Shown in pieces: positions 53,524 through 62,363 of a DNA stretch of 64,000 nucleotides (its first letter is position 1; each line of letters opens with the position of its first letter). The DNA comes from Bacillota bacterium. Its GTDB lineage: Bacteria; Bacillota; Clostridia; Acetivibrionales; DSM-1351. A model generated the notes under the pieces. The model was not told the origin of the DNA. It did not search any database and saw only the letters and a program-made list of their open reading frames with translations. The DNA is taken from NCBI GenBank assembly GCA_023400235.1, contig JAEXFI010000045.1, forward strand, positions 62,001-126,000, in the 5' to 3' direction. The translations under genes were made by a program, and so were the position numbers.

Positions 53524-53577
53524 ATTTGAGATTGCACTGGTACTGTTAAAAAAATAATTTTTAAAGGAGTGATAAGC

Positions 53578-55857
53578 TTGGAAATTAAGAAATACCTGCA
53601 CAAGACATTGTCAATGGCTACCACACTTGCAGTTACGGCAACCTTGTTTACCGGCGTAAATGTCTCTGCAGCAACCCCTAAAACCTTTAATTACGCCGAG
53701 GCCCTGCAAAAGTCATTGTATTTTTATGATGCTGAAAAGTGCGGACCTGGAATAACAGGAGGGAAGCTGGAGTGGAGAGGCGATTGCCATGTAGAGGACA
53801 GCAAGATACCACTGATTCCTAAAAATAAGGATTCTGTGGGAACGAATCTTTCACAGGCGTTTATAGACAAGAACAAAGCAGCACTTGACCCTGACGGAGA
53901 CGGTGCCCTGGATTTACATGGCGGGTTTCACGATGCAGGTGACCATGTAAAGTTCGGGCTGCCTCAATCCTATGCAATATCTACCCTTGGCTGGGGCTTT
54001 TATGAATTCAGGGATTCCTTCAAGCAGATAAATGAAGAAAACCATATGATAGATATACTCAAATGGGGAAATGACTATTTGCTTCGTTCAACCTTCATGG
54101 ACAAAAATGGTGAAGTAGTAGCCTTCTGTTATCAGGTTGGGGAAGGGAATATCGACCATAACTGGTGGCAGCCCCCTGAACTGAATAAAAAGGAACTGGT
54201 TCAGCGTCCTGCGTATCTGGCAACTTCAGAAAATCCTGCAAGCGACCAGTGTGCTGATGCTGCCGCGGCTCTTGCAATAAATTATCTGAACTTCAAGGAT
54301 ACCGAACCTGAATATGCCAAGAAGTGTCTGGATACTGCAAAGGCCTTGTACAAATTTGCGGTTAAGTACAGGGGCTGCGGTTATTCAGGAGGCTTCTACA
54401 ACTCCTCCTTTGATGAGGATGAGATGTCCTGGGGAGCAGTATGGCTGAATATTGCAACGGGAGATCACTCATATATAGATGATATAACTGCTGTAAATTC
54501 TGATGGTTCATATAAGGGCTATCTCAAAAAAATAATAAATGCACCAACCGACAACTGGCAGAATATATGGGTTCATTCCTGGGATACGGTTTGGGGCGGA
54601 GTTTTCGCCAAGCTGGCACCTGTTACAAATGACCCAAAGCACTGGTATTATTTCAGATGGAATCTGGAGTATTGGTCAGGAATTAAGCATGAAGATCCTA
54701 CCGACGGTACTTTTATGGCTGGAACCCCTGCAGGCTTCAAGGTGGTAAATACATGGGGCTCAGCAAGATATAATGCAGCGGCCCAGCTCTGCGCAGTGGT
54801 TTACACCAAATACGCCGGAAAGCAGGATGTATCTGATTGGGCGCAATCCCAGATGAATTACATACTTGGAGATAATCCTCTAAACAGAAGCTACGAAGTA
54901 GGATACTCGGATAACTATGCAAAGCATCCACATCACCGGGCCGCACACGGATCAAAGACACTCAGCATGCTGGATCCGGTAGAGCACAGGCATACCCTGT
55001 GGGGAGCACTGGTAGGCGGACCGGATTCCAAGGATAATCATGTGGATGAAACCACGGATTTTGTGTACAACGAGGTGGCCATAGATTATAATGCCGGCTT
55101 TGTAGGTGCCTTGGCAGGCTTGTACAAATATTACGGTCAAGGTCAAAAGCCTCTGGAAAACTTCCCGCCCAAGGAGCCAGCTGGTCTGGACTTCTACACA
55201 GAAGCAAAGCTTGAGCAGGAGAATGGGGAAAGAACCCAGGTGACGCTGAACATACATAATGAGACCAGCAAGCCGCCGCAATTTGTAGATGGCTTGAAGC
55301 TCCGGTACTTCTTTAATATTTCTGAGATGCTTAGCGCAGGTCAGACTATAAAGGATATTGATGTACAGGTTATGTATGACGAGGCTAAGGTTATAGATGG
55401 AAAGGCGGCAGCCGTAAAAGGTCCGTTTGCCTGGAATGAGGCCAATGGAGACTATTACATCGAAATAGACTGGAGCGGAAATGCCTTCTACGGCGACAGG
55501 GAATTCCAGTTTGCGCTGGTGGCGGCTCAAGACTCAAATTGGAAGACTCACTGGGATGTTACCAACGACTGGAGCAGGAAAAATATTACCAAGACTTACG
55601 CTGTTAATGAGAATATATCAGTCTTTAAAAATGGTGTAAAGGTATTTGGAAATGAACCTGGCAGCGGTACGGTGACTAAACCGGGGGATGTTAATGAAGA
55701 TGGGAATATAGACGCCATTGACTTTGCCCTAATGAAGAAATACCTGCTGGAGCAGACTGGAAATATAAAAATTGAAATATGGGACTTAAACAAGGATGCG
55801 GAAGTTAATGTCCTGGATCTTATGGAGTTGAAAAAGCTTCTTTTGACAAATCCATAA
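53578..55857 (+). CDS. cel9J: Cellulase Cel9J (GH9-CBM3c-dockerin)
   Basis: A 759-aa cellulase: signal peptide 1-33, GH9 domain about 35-525 (FNYAEALQKSLYFYDAEKCG, DLHGGFHDAGDHVKFGLP, NEVAIDYNAGF), CBM3c about 540-690 (LKLRYFFNISEM, NAFYGDREFQFAL), dockerin 703-759. The first loop is normal (DVNEDGNIDAID). The second, DLNKDAEVNVLD, has Ala for Gly at position 6, Asn for Asp at 9 and the recognition pair Val-Leu. I use TTG 53578 after AAAGGAGTGATAAGC, the same arrangement as cel9M. Confidence 0.94.
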   Translation: MEIKKYLHKTLSMATTLAVTATLFTGVNVSAATPKTFNYAEALQKSLYFYDAEKCGPGITGGKLEWRGDCHVEDSKIPLIPKNKDSVGTNLSQAFIDKNKAALDPDGDGALDLHGGFHDAGDHVKFGLPQSYAISTLGWGFYEFRDSFKQINEENHMIDILKWGNDYLLRSTFMDKNGEVVAFCYQVGEGNIDHNWWQPPELNKKELVQRPAYLATSENPASDQCADAAAALAINYLNFKDTEPEYAKKCLDTAKALYKFAVKYRGCGYSGGFYNSSFDEDEMSWGAVWLNIATGDHSYIDDITAVNSDGSYKGYLKKIINAPTDNWQNIWVHSWDTVWGGVFAKLAPVTNDPKHWYYFRWNLEYWSGIKHEDPTDGTFMAGTPAGFKVVNTWGSARYNAAAQLCAVVYTKYAGKQDVSDWAQSQMNYILGDNPLNRSYEVGYSDNYAKHPHHRAAHGSKTLSMLDPVEHRHTLWGALVGGPDSKDNHVDETTDFVYNEVAIDYNAGFVGALAGLYKYYGQGQKPLENFPPKEPAGLDFYTEAKLEQENGERTQVTLNIHNETSKPPQFVDGLKLRYFFNISEMLSAGQTIKDIDVQVMYDEAKVIDGKAAAVKGPFAWNEANGDYYIEIDWSGNAFYGDREFQFALVAAQDSNWKTHWDVTNDWSRKNITKTYAVNENISVFKNGVKVFGNEPGSGTVTKPGDVNEDGNIDAIDFALMKKYLLEQTGNIKIEIWDLNKDAEVNVLDLMELKKLLLTNP

Positions 55858-55885
55858 CCTGAGCATAAACAGTTGGGAGGATTTT

Positions 55886-57154
55886 ATGAAAAAACATATC
55901 AGCCTGTTCCTGTCACTAAGCCTGACCTTCCTAACGCTGGTTTCCCTGCCGGTAACGGCAGCCGAAACAGTAAAACTGGGAGATGTTGATAATGATACTC
56001 AAATATCTGCGTTGGATATGGCCAAGGTAAAGCAGCATTTACTGGGAACAATCGTTCTTGAGGGAAATGCGTTTAAAGCAGCGGATGTTAATGCCAATGG
56101 AGAAATTGAAGCACTTGACTTTGCAGAAATAAAGCAGTATCTGCTGGGCAAGATTACCAAATTTTCAGGTGATAATCAACAAACCGGTATAGGCATAAGC
56201 TGGATGGACGGCAAAAATTTATATCCTGTTGGAGTTAATTATGCATGGTATAACTGGTCATATGAGTTTTCAGACAATAACTGGAATTCAAATTTTGCCA
56301 GGATAAAGAGCGATCTGGATACCATGTCAACAAAGGGAGTTCGCGCACTCAGATGGTGGGTATTCCCCGATCTGGCCTATGGACCTCTCTGGTCCGGTGC
56401 CAATGAAGGAAGTCTTTGTACCGGCCTTCCCGACAAGTGGGCGGATCACATGAAGGAAACCTGCGACTACGCACTGTCCAGGGATATTAAGATTTACTGG
56501 ACTATTACAAGCTTTGACTGTGCAAGGGCGGACGATTCTGTAGACCATGATGATATCATAGATAACCCTGTGGTATTGCAGAGCTTCCTGGACAATGCCA
56601 TGAAGCCTATTCTTCAGAAACTGGGAGATCACCCGGGAGTTATGGGTTGGGACATTATAAATGAGCCTGAGTGGATTATAAACAAGGCAGATAACGGAGA
56701 GCCCAACGGAAAGGGTGAGAGCTTCCCGCTTTCAGCCATGAGGAACTATATCAAGACCACATGTGCTTACATACACCAATATGCAAAGCAGCCTGTGAGC
56801 TTCGGAAGTGCAAACATGAAATGGCTTGGCGCACAGTATGATCTGTGGGATGGGCTGGGTCTTGATTTCTATGATTTTCACTGGTATGACTGGGCAACAC
56901 CGTATTTTAATCCTGTAAAGACTCCGGCATCAAGTCTCAATCTGGACAAGCCTGTAATTATTGGAGAAATGATGCCGGATTCAAAGAGCTCATCTCTGGG
57001 AATGACTCACAAGCAGGTCCTGGATGCAATATATAAAAACGGCTATGCAGGCTATATGCTCTGGTCCTGGAATGACGGAGCCTTTGACTGCAAGCCATAT
57101 ATCGGAAATGATTTCATCAATTTTGGAGCTGAGCATCCGGACGTGGTGAGATAA
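55886..57154 (+). CDS. man5K: Mannanase Man5K (N-terminal dockerin-GH5)
   Basis: A 422-aa enzyme that should cut beta-mannan backbones. Signal peptide 1-26. The dockerin is at the N-terminus (residues 32-90, loops DVDNDTQISALD and DVNANGEIEALD) instead of the usual C-terminus, as in C. cellulolyticum Man5K. GH5 domain about 105-420 with WDIINEPEWI (acid Glu) and VIIGEMMPD (nucleophile Glu). Both dockerin loops miss the conserved Asp at position 9 (Ser and Glu). GGGAGG precedes ATG 55886, 28 bases after cel9J. Confidence 0.93.
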   Translation: MKKHISLFLSLSLTFLTLVSLPVTAAETVKLGDVDNDTQISALDMAKVKQHLLGTIVLEGNAFKAADVNANGEIEALDFAEIKQYLLGKITKFSGDNQQTGIGISWMDGKNLYPVGVNYAWYNWSYEFSDNNWNSNFARIKSDLDTMSTKGVRALRWWVFPDLAYGPLWSGANEGSLCTGLPDKWADHMKETCDYALSRDIKIYWTITSFDCARADDSVDHDDIIDNPVVLQSFLDNAMKPILQKLGDHPGVMGWDIINEPEWIINKADNGEPNGKGESFPLSAMRNYIKTTCAYIHQYAKQPVSFGSANMKWLGAQYDLWDGLGLDFYDFHWYDWATPYFNPVKTPASSLNLDKPVIIGEMMPDSKSSSLGMTHKQVLDAIYKNGYAGYMLWSWNDGAFDCKPYIGNDFINFGAEHPDVVR

Positions 57155-57178
57155 GTTTAGGTTAAAGGAGTGATTTTC

Positions 57179-58753
57179 TTGAAGAAAAGATTAAATAAAA
57201 TTGGAGCTGTTTTGTTAAGCGGTGTAATTATGACTGCTTCACTTCCATCGGCCAATGTGCTTGCCGCGGCCAATCCGGATTATTCAACAGCCTTTAAGGA
57301 CTCAATACTTTTCTATGACGCCAATAAATGCGGCAAGGACGTGGCAAAGAACAATTTTTTCAATTGGAGAAGTGCCTGCCACACAGATGACGGCAGTGAT
57401 GTGGGAGTAGATTTATCCGGCGGCTACCATGATGCCGGCGACCATGTAAAGTTCGGCTTGCCACAGGGTTACTCGGCAGCGGTTCTGGGCTGGTCCTTAT
57501 ACGAATTCAAGGATGCTTTTGATGCAACTGGAAACACGGCAAAAATGCTGGAACAGTTGAAATACTTTACGGATTATTTCCTCAAAAGCCATCCCAGCTC
57601 AAACGTATTTTATTACCAGGTGGGGGAAGGCAATGAGGACCACACCTACTGGGGTGCCCCTGAACTGCAGACAGGAAAGAGACAAACCTTGTACAAGGCG
57701 GATTCAGGCAGTCCGGCCTCTGATATACTGGGTGAGACCTCTGCTGCACTTGCATTGATGTACCTGAATTATAAAAATATTGATTCAACTTATGCAAACA
57801 AATGCCTTACAGCTGCAAAAGAGCTGTATGCCATGGGCAAGGCAAACAAGGGTGTTGGTAACGGGCAGTCCTTCTATCAGGCCACCAGCTTTGGAGATGA
57901 CCTGGCCTGGGGTGCTACCTGGCTGTATACTGCAACCGGTGACAGCAGCTATATTACTGATGCGGAGCAGTTCATAACCCTGGGCAACACCATGAACGAA
58001 AACAAGCTTCAGGACAAATGGACCATGTGCTGGGATGACATGTATGTGCCCGCGGCCTTGAGACTTTCTCAAATAACCGGAAAACAGGTTTACAAGGATG
58101 CCGTCCAGTATAATTTCAACTACTGGAAGAATGATCTGACAAAAACGCCGGGAGGCTTAAAGTATCTGGCAAACTGGGGTGTACTGCGGTATGCGGCGGC
58201 AGAAGCCATGGTAATGCTTGTAGCCAGCAAGACCAATCCAGACCAGTCCATTCTGAATCTCGCTAAAAGCCAGATAGATTACATACTGGGGAACAATCCC
58301 GCAAACATGTCCTATATCATAGGTTTTGGCAGCAAATGGTGCACACATCCTCATCACAGGGCGGCAAACGGGTATACCTATGCCAACGGCGACAATATGA
58401 AGCCGGCCCAGCATCTGCTCACCGGTGCGCTGGTTGGAGGTCCCGACCAAAACGACAGGTTTATGGATGATGGCTCCCAGTATCAATATACTGAAGTTGC
58501 CCTGGATTATAATGCAGGTCTTGTGGGCGCACTGGCCGGTTCTGTGAAATTTTTCGGCGAAATAGTGCCTACTCCAAAGAAGGGCGATATCATAGAGGAT
58601 ATGGTGGTAGATTCACTTGACTTTGCAGCCTTGAAGAAATACCTGTTGACCAATGTCAACACTGGTATCAATCTTTCAAATGCAGACATGAACGATGACG
58701 GAGTTGTTGACTCTATTGATTTTGCACTGCTGAAGAGAGCGCTGCTGCAATAA
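57179..58753 (+). CDS. cel9M: Endoglucanase Cel9M (GH9-dockerin)
   Basis: A 524-aa cellulase with only a GH9 domain and dockerin: signal peptide 1-30, GH9 about 33-460 (YSTAFKDSILFYDANKCG, SGGYHDAGDHVKFGLP with the catalytic Asp, TEVALDYNAGL with the acid Glu), dockerin 469-524. The first dockerin loop, DIIEDMVVDSLD, is degenerate: Ile for the Asn at position 3 and Met for Gly at 6. The second, DMNDDGVVDSID, is normal. TTG 57179 is chosen because AAAGGAG lies 9 bases before it. Confidence 0.94.
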   Translation: MKKRLNKIGAVLLSGVIMTASLPSANVLAAANPDYSTAFKDSILFYDANKCGKDVAKNNFFNWRSACHTDDGSDVGVDLSGGYHDAGDHVKFGLPQGYSAAVLGWSLYEFKDAFDATGNTAKMLEQLKYFTDYFLKSHPSSNVFYYQVGEGNEDHTYWGAPELQTGKRQTLYKADSGSPASDILGETSAALALMYLNYKNIDSTYANKCLTAAKELYAMGKANKGVGNGQSFYQATSFGDDLAWGATWLYTATGDSSYITDAEQFITLGNTMNENKLQDKWTMCWDDMYVPAALRLSQITGKQVYKDAVQYNFNYWKNDLTKTPGGLKYLANWGVLRYAAAEAMVMLVASKTNPDQSILNLAKSQIDYILGNNPANMSYIIGFGSKWCTHPHHRAANGYTYANGDNMKPAQHLLTGALVGGPDQNDRFMDDGSQYQYTEVALDYNAGLVGALAGSVKFFGEIVPTPKKGDIIEDMVVDSLDFAALKKYLLTNVNTGINLSNADMNDDGVVDSIDFALLKRALLQ

Positions 58754-58789
58754 ATTCAAATTTAATAGACATTTTTTATGCTTGCATCA

Positions 58790-58839
58790 GCCGGGGCAGT
58801 ACTTTGTTTTTGTAAACCTACATAAAGTGCTGTTCCGGC
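58790..58839 (+). promoter_or_regulatory. Hairpin after cel9M
   Basis: GCCGGGGCAGTACTTT (58790-58805) pairs over all 16 bases, with three G-T wobbles, to AAAGTGCTGTTCCGGC (58824-58839). It could stabilise the 3' end of cel9M mRNA or reduce read-through. Confidence 0.65.
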
Positions 58840-58850
58840 ATTTTAGAATA

Positions 58851-58922
58851 AATAAGGATAACAGCAATGCTTCACTTGACTATGCCGCTTTGAAGACATA
58901 TTTGCTGCAAGTACCCAAATAA
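58851..58922 (+). pseudogene. Dockerin-coding remnant
   Basis: The frame reads NKDNSNASLDYAALKTYLL, then QVPK and a stop codon. This is the second calcium loop and helix of a dockerin (compare DYAAIKSYLL in Cel9G), with no start codon, ribosome-binding site or upstream module. It is the tail of a lost or rearranged dockerin-bearing gene. Confidence 0.75.
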
Positions 58923-58968
58923 CCAGGGCGTAGTATTGCATTAGTTTTAAAGGAGGTTGGACAATAAA

Positions 58969-60255
58969 ATGAAAATAATGAGAGCATTAGCACTGACCGG
59001 AATCATTTTTTTTCAGACAATAACTTCTATAGGCACCCTCCCGGCAGCAGCGGCAGAGAATAAAATGTTTGAGCTTGTGGGATTTGCAGCCATGGAGGGC
59101 GGTACGACGGGTGGAGCAGGAGGCAGGGAAACCACTGTTAAGACATTGGCGGATTTGAAAAGTGCCCTGAGTCAAAAAAAGAATGATACTGCCCCGCTGA
59201 CAATTAAAATTGAAGGCAAAATATCCGGTTCTGAGGCAATTGGAGTAAAGGATCTGAAAAATCTCAGCATTATAGGTGCGGCCAGCGGTGGTGAGCTTGA
59301 GGGGGTGGGACTTAATATTGTAAGGTCTTCCAATATTATAGTTCGTAACCTGAAAATTCATCACACTCTGGCGCCTACCGACTGTATCGGAATTGAAAAA
59401 AGTGACCACATCTGGGTGGATCACTGTGAACTCTACAATATGATAGGGGATTGCAACGGTGATGGGAAGATTGATACAAAGGGGGATATCGAGGGTGGAG
59501 ACATAGATTGGTATGACGGCTTGCTGGATTGTAAAAATGACAGTTCCTATATAACAGTCTCCTGGAACTACTTTCATGACTCCTTTAAGACAAGTCTGGT
59601 AGGTTCCTCCGACAGTGATAATTATGACAGAAGGATGACATATCATCATAATCTGTTTAAAAATTGCAAAGAGCGCCTTCCCAGTTACAGATTTGGAACC
59701 GGACATGTTTTCAATAACTATTATGTCGACATATGGCATAGTGCGGTTAATTCCAGAATGGGTGCAAAACTCAGGGTGGAGGCCAACTGTTTTGAAAACG
59801 TAGGCTCGGGAGCCGTAAACGGTGATACGGGGCTGGCAGCAGGACCCATAGGAGCCTACAACGGTGAGCCTGGCTTTTATGATGTGAAGGACAATATTTT
59901 TACAAACTGCAGGGGAAATCAGCCCACTGTATCCACCTGCAGTTATATTCCGCCCTATCAATATTCCTCTGTCCTGACACCGGCCAGCCAGGTTAAAGAG
60001 CTGGTAACCAAATACGCAGGGGTGGGCAAGCTGGAGGGGGACAACCCGGACACTCCAACCCTATATGGGGATGCCAACGGAGACGGAAGTGTCGATTCAA
60101 TTGATATGGCTTTACTTAAACAATATTTGCTGGGTCAAACGGTGAATATCAATAACGGAGCGTTGGATCTAGACAGAGATGCTTCCATCACTTCTCTGGA
60201 CCTGGCTGTCTTAAAAAAATATCTTCTTGGACAGGTAAAGACCTTGCCGGTGTGA
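58969..60255 (+). CDS. Pectate lyase, PL1-dockerin
   Basis: A 428-aa pectate lyase: signal peptide 1-29, PL1 parallel beta-helix about 33-350 (WVDHCELYN, VSWNYFHDSFKTSLVGSSDSD, RRMTYHHNLFKNCKERLPSYRFG, which hold the calcium-binding and catalytic residues), dockerin 367-428 (DANGDGSVDSID, then DLDRDASITSLD). The second loop has Ala for Gly and Thr for the Asp at position 9. Residues 161-183 are an insertion with an EF-hand-like loop, DCNGDGKID, in the place where PL1 enzymes usually have a short DKDYYDGLLD segment. ATG 58969 after AAAGGAGG. Gene not in the C. cellulolyticum order as I recall it. Confidence 0.9.
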   Translation: MKIMRALALTGIIFFQTITSIGTLPAAAAENKMFELVGFAAMEGGTTGGAGGRETTVKTLADLKSALSQKKNDTAPLTIKIEGKISGSEAIGVKDLKNLSIIGAASGGELEGVGLNIVRSSNIIVRNLKIHHTLAPTDCIGIEKSDHIWVDHCELYNMIGDCNGDGKIDTKGDIEGGDIDWYDGLLDCKNDSSYITVSWNYFHDSFKTSLVGSSDSDNYDRRMTYHHNLFKNCKERLPSYRFGTGHVFNNYYVDIWHSAVNSRMGAKLRVEANCFENVGSGAVNGDTGLAAGPIGAYNGEPGFYDVKDNIFTNCRGNQPTVSTCSYIPPYQYSSVLTPASQVKELVTKYAGVGKLEGDNPDTPTLYGDANGDGSVDSIDMALLKQYLLGQTVNINNGALDLDRDASITSLDLAVLKKYLLGQVKTLPV

Positions 60256-60298
60256 GGTCAAGCAGACTGAAATAATATATCTATAGGGAGGCTGTTTT

Positions 60299-62329
60299 AT
60301 GTTTAAAAAATTCCTGATATGTTTTTTGATCTCCTCGCAGGTATTATGTTTCTGCATTCCGCAGAGTACGGTTAAAGCTGCGGCACAGAGGCAGATGGAA
60401 TACCTTGACCGGGGTATGGTCGCTGTAAAAACAAGTAATGGTGTTTTTGCAAGCTGGAGAATGCTGGGAACAGATGCCGGCGATGTTGCCTTTAACCTCT
60501 ACAGGGACGGCAGCAAGGTCAATACCTCGCCAATCAGCAAGGCCACCAGCTACCTTGATACTGCAGGTACAGTCAACTCAAAATATTATGTATGTGTGGT
60601 AAAAAACGGTGTTGAGCTGGATAAATCCAAGAGTACAGATGTTCTGGCACAAAACTACCTTTCTTTGCCCTTGAATGTACCGGCATCGGGAACCACTAAA
60701 GCGGGAGAAAGCTACTCCTATAGTGCCAACGACTGTTCTGTGGGTGACCTTGACGGAGACGGGCAATATGAAATAATCGTAAAATGGGATCCGTCCAATT
60801 CCAAGGACAACTCACAAAGCGGTTATACCGGAAACGTGTACCTGGATGCATACAGGCTGGACGGCAGGTTCCTCTGGAGAATTGACCTGGGCAGGAATAT
60901 AAGGGCAGGAGCTCATTACACACAGTTTATGGTTTATGATCTGGATGGCGACGGAAAGGCGGAACTGGCCTGCAAAACCGCCGACGGTACAAAGGATGGC
61001 AAGGGTAAGGTGATTGGAAATGCCGGAGCCGACTATACCAACACTGACGGCTATGTATTATCAGGTCCGGAATATCTCACCATATTCAGCGGGGAGACAG
61101 GAGCCGCCCTCACCACTGTCAGCTACGAGCCTGAAAGGGGAGATGTATCCTCCTGGGGCGATAAATACGGAAACCGTGTAGACCGTTTTCTCGCCTGTAT
61201 AGCCTATCTGGACGGTGTAAGACCCAGCTTGGTCATGTGCCGTGGCTACTATACAAGAACTGTGCTTGTGGCATACAACTGGAGGGATGGAAGACTGACG
61301 AAACAATGGACCTTCGACAGCAACAATTCAGGCAGCTCCGACTATGCGGGACAAGGCAACCACAATCTCAGCGTGGGTGATGTGGACAGTGACGGAAGGG
61401 ATGAAATCATCTATGGAGCCTGTGCAATCGATGATAACGGCAAAGGCTTGTACACTACCAAACTGAACCATGGCGATGCTCTTCACCTATCGGACATGAA
61501 TCCGGACAGACCCGGGCTTGAGGTCTGGCAATGCCATGAAACAGGGTCAAGTGCTTCTGCAGGAGAATTCCGGGACGCAAAAACAGGACAGCTAATATGG
61601 GGACTTGCAGGTACGGAGGATACTGGAAGAGCACTTGCTTTGGACATTGACCCCCGATATAAGGGTTTTGAATTATGGACCTCCAGCAGCGACGGTGTTT
61701 ACAGTATAAACAAGACACGGATTTCAACTACCAAGCCCTCGATAAATTTCGGTATCTGGTGGGATGGGGATTTGAGCCGGGAACTGCTGGATGGAAATAA
61801 GATCGACAAGTGGGATTACGCAAATAGTACCTCCAAGCGGCTGCTCACTGCAACAGAATGCTCCTCCAATAACTCAACCAAGGCAACTCCCTGCCTGAGT
61901 GCTGATATTTTTGGGGATTGGAGAGAAGAGGTCATATGGAGGACAACAGATAATAAGTACTTACATATCTATACTACTACAGAAGCCACCAATACCAAGC
62001 TTTATACGCTTATGCACGACCCTCAGTACAGGCTGAGTATAGCGTGGCAGAATGTTGCCTACAATCAGCCTCCCCATACCGGCTTCTATCTTGGAACAGA
62101 TATGTCCCAAGCTCCGGTGCCTGCAATATATACTCCGCAGCCTGCAAATGCAGTCGTCCCCGGTGATGTAAACAGTGACGGACAGGTGGATGCATTGGAT
62201 CTGGCAGTGCTTAAGCAGCATTTGTTGAATTCAGATGTGAAAATAAATCAGGAGAACGCAGATCTGAATTCCGATGGAGACATCAATGCCCTTGATTTTG
62301 CAATGCTTAAAATAAAATTATTAAATTAA
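60299..62329 (+). CDS. rgl11Y: Rhamnogalacturonan lyase Rgl11Y (PL11-dockerin)
   Basis: A 676-aa enzyme that cleaves rhamnogalacturonan I of pectin by beta-elimination. Signal peptide 1-28; PL11 domain about 30-615, an eight-bladed propeller with calcium sites (QMEYLDRGMVAVKTSNGVF, GDLDGDGQYEIIVKWDPSNS, YDLDGDGKAELACKTADG); dockerin 622-676 (DVNSDGQVDALD, DLNSDGDINALD). The second dockerin loop has Asn at position 9. Both recognition pairs are Ala-Leu. GGGAGG precedes ATG 60299. Confidence 0.93.
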   Translation: MFKKFLICFLISSQVLCFCIPQSTVKAAAQRQMEYLDRGMVAVKTSNGVFASWRMLGTDAGDVAFNLYRDGSKVNTSPISKATSYLDTAGTVNSKYYVCVVKNGVELDKSKSTDVLAQNYLSLPLNVPASGTTKAGESYSYSANDCSVGDLDGDGQYEIIVKWDPSNSKDNSQSGYTGNVYLDAYRLDGRFLWRIDLGRNIRAGAHYTQFMVYDLDGDGKAELACKTADGTKDGKGKVIGNAGADYTNTDGYVLSGPEYLTIFSGETGAALTTVSYEPERGDVSSWGDKYGNRVDRFLACIAYLDGVRPSLVMCRGYYTRTVLVAYNWRDGRLTKQWTFDSNNSGSSDYAGQGNHNLSVGDVDSDGRDEIIYGACAIDDNGKGLYTTKLNHGDALHLSDMNPDRPGLEVWQCHETGSSASAGEFRDAKTGQLIWGLAGTEDTGRALALDIDPRYKGFELWTSSSDGVYSINKTRISTTKPSINFGIWWDGDLSRELLDGNKIDKWDYANSTSKRLLTATECSSNNSTKATPCLSADIFGDWREEVIWRTTDNKYLHIYTTTEATNTKLYTLMHDPQYRLSIAWQNVAYNQPPHTGFYLGTDMSQAPVPAIYTPQPANAVVPGDVNSDGQVDALDLAVLKQHLLNSDVKINQENADLNSDGDINALDFAMLKIKLLN

Positions 62330-62363
62330 ACAGGTTGTTTATACGAAGGGAGCTTGAAATAAT

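Larger units (their letters stand above)
58754..58968. other. cel9M/pectate lyase gap with hairpin and dockerin remnant
   Basis: The 215-base gap holds a 16-bp hairpin (58790-58839) and, at 58851-58922, a fragment of a dockerin-coding sequence. The ribosome-binding site of the pectate lyase (AAAGGAGG) is near its end. Confidence 0.7.

Noticed and set aside
58987..59961. A 324-codon antisense frame across the pectate lyase gene
   Set aside because: The sense gene has a signal peptide, PL1 motifs and a dockerin. The antisense frame has no domain or ribosome-binding site.
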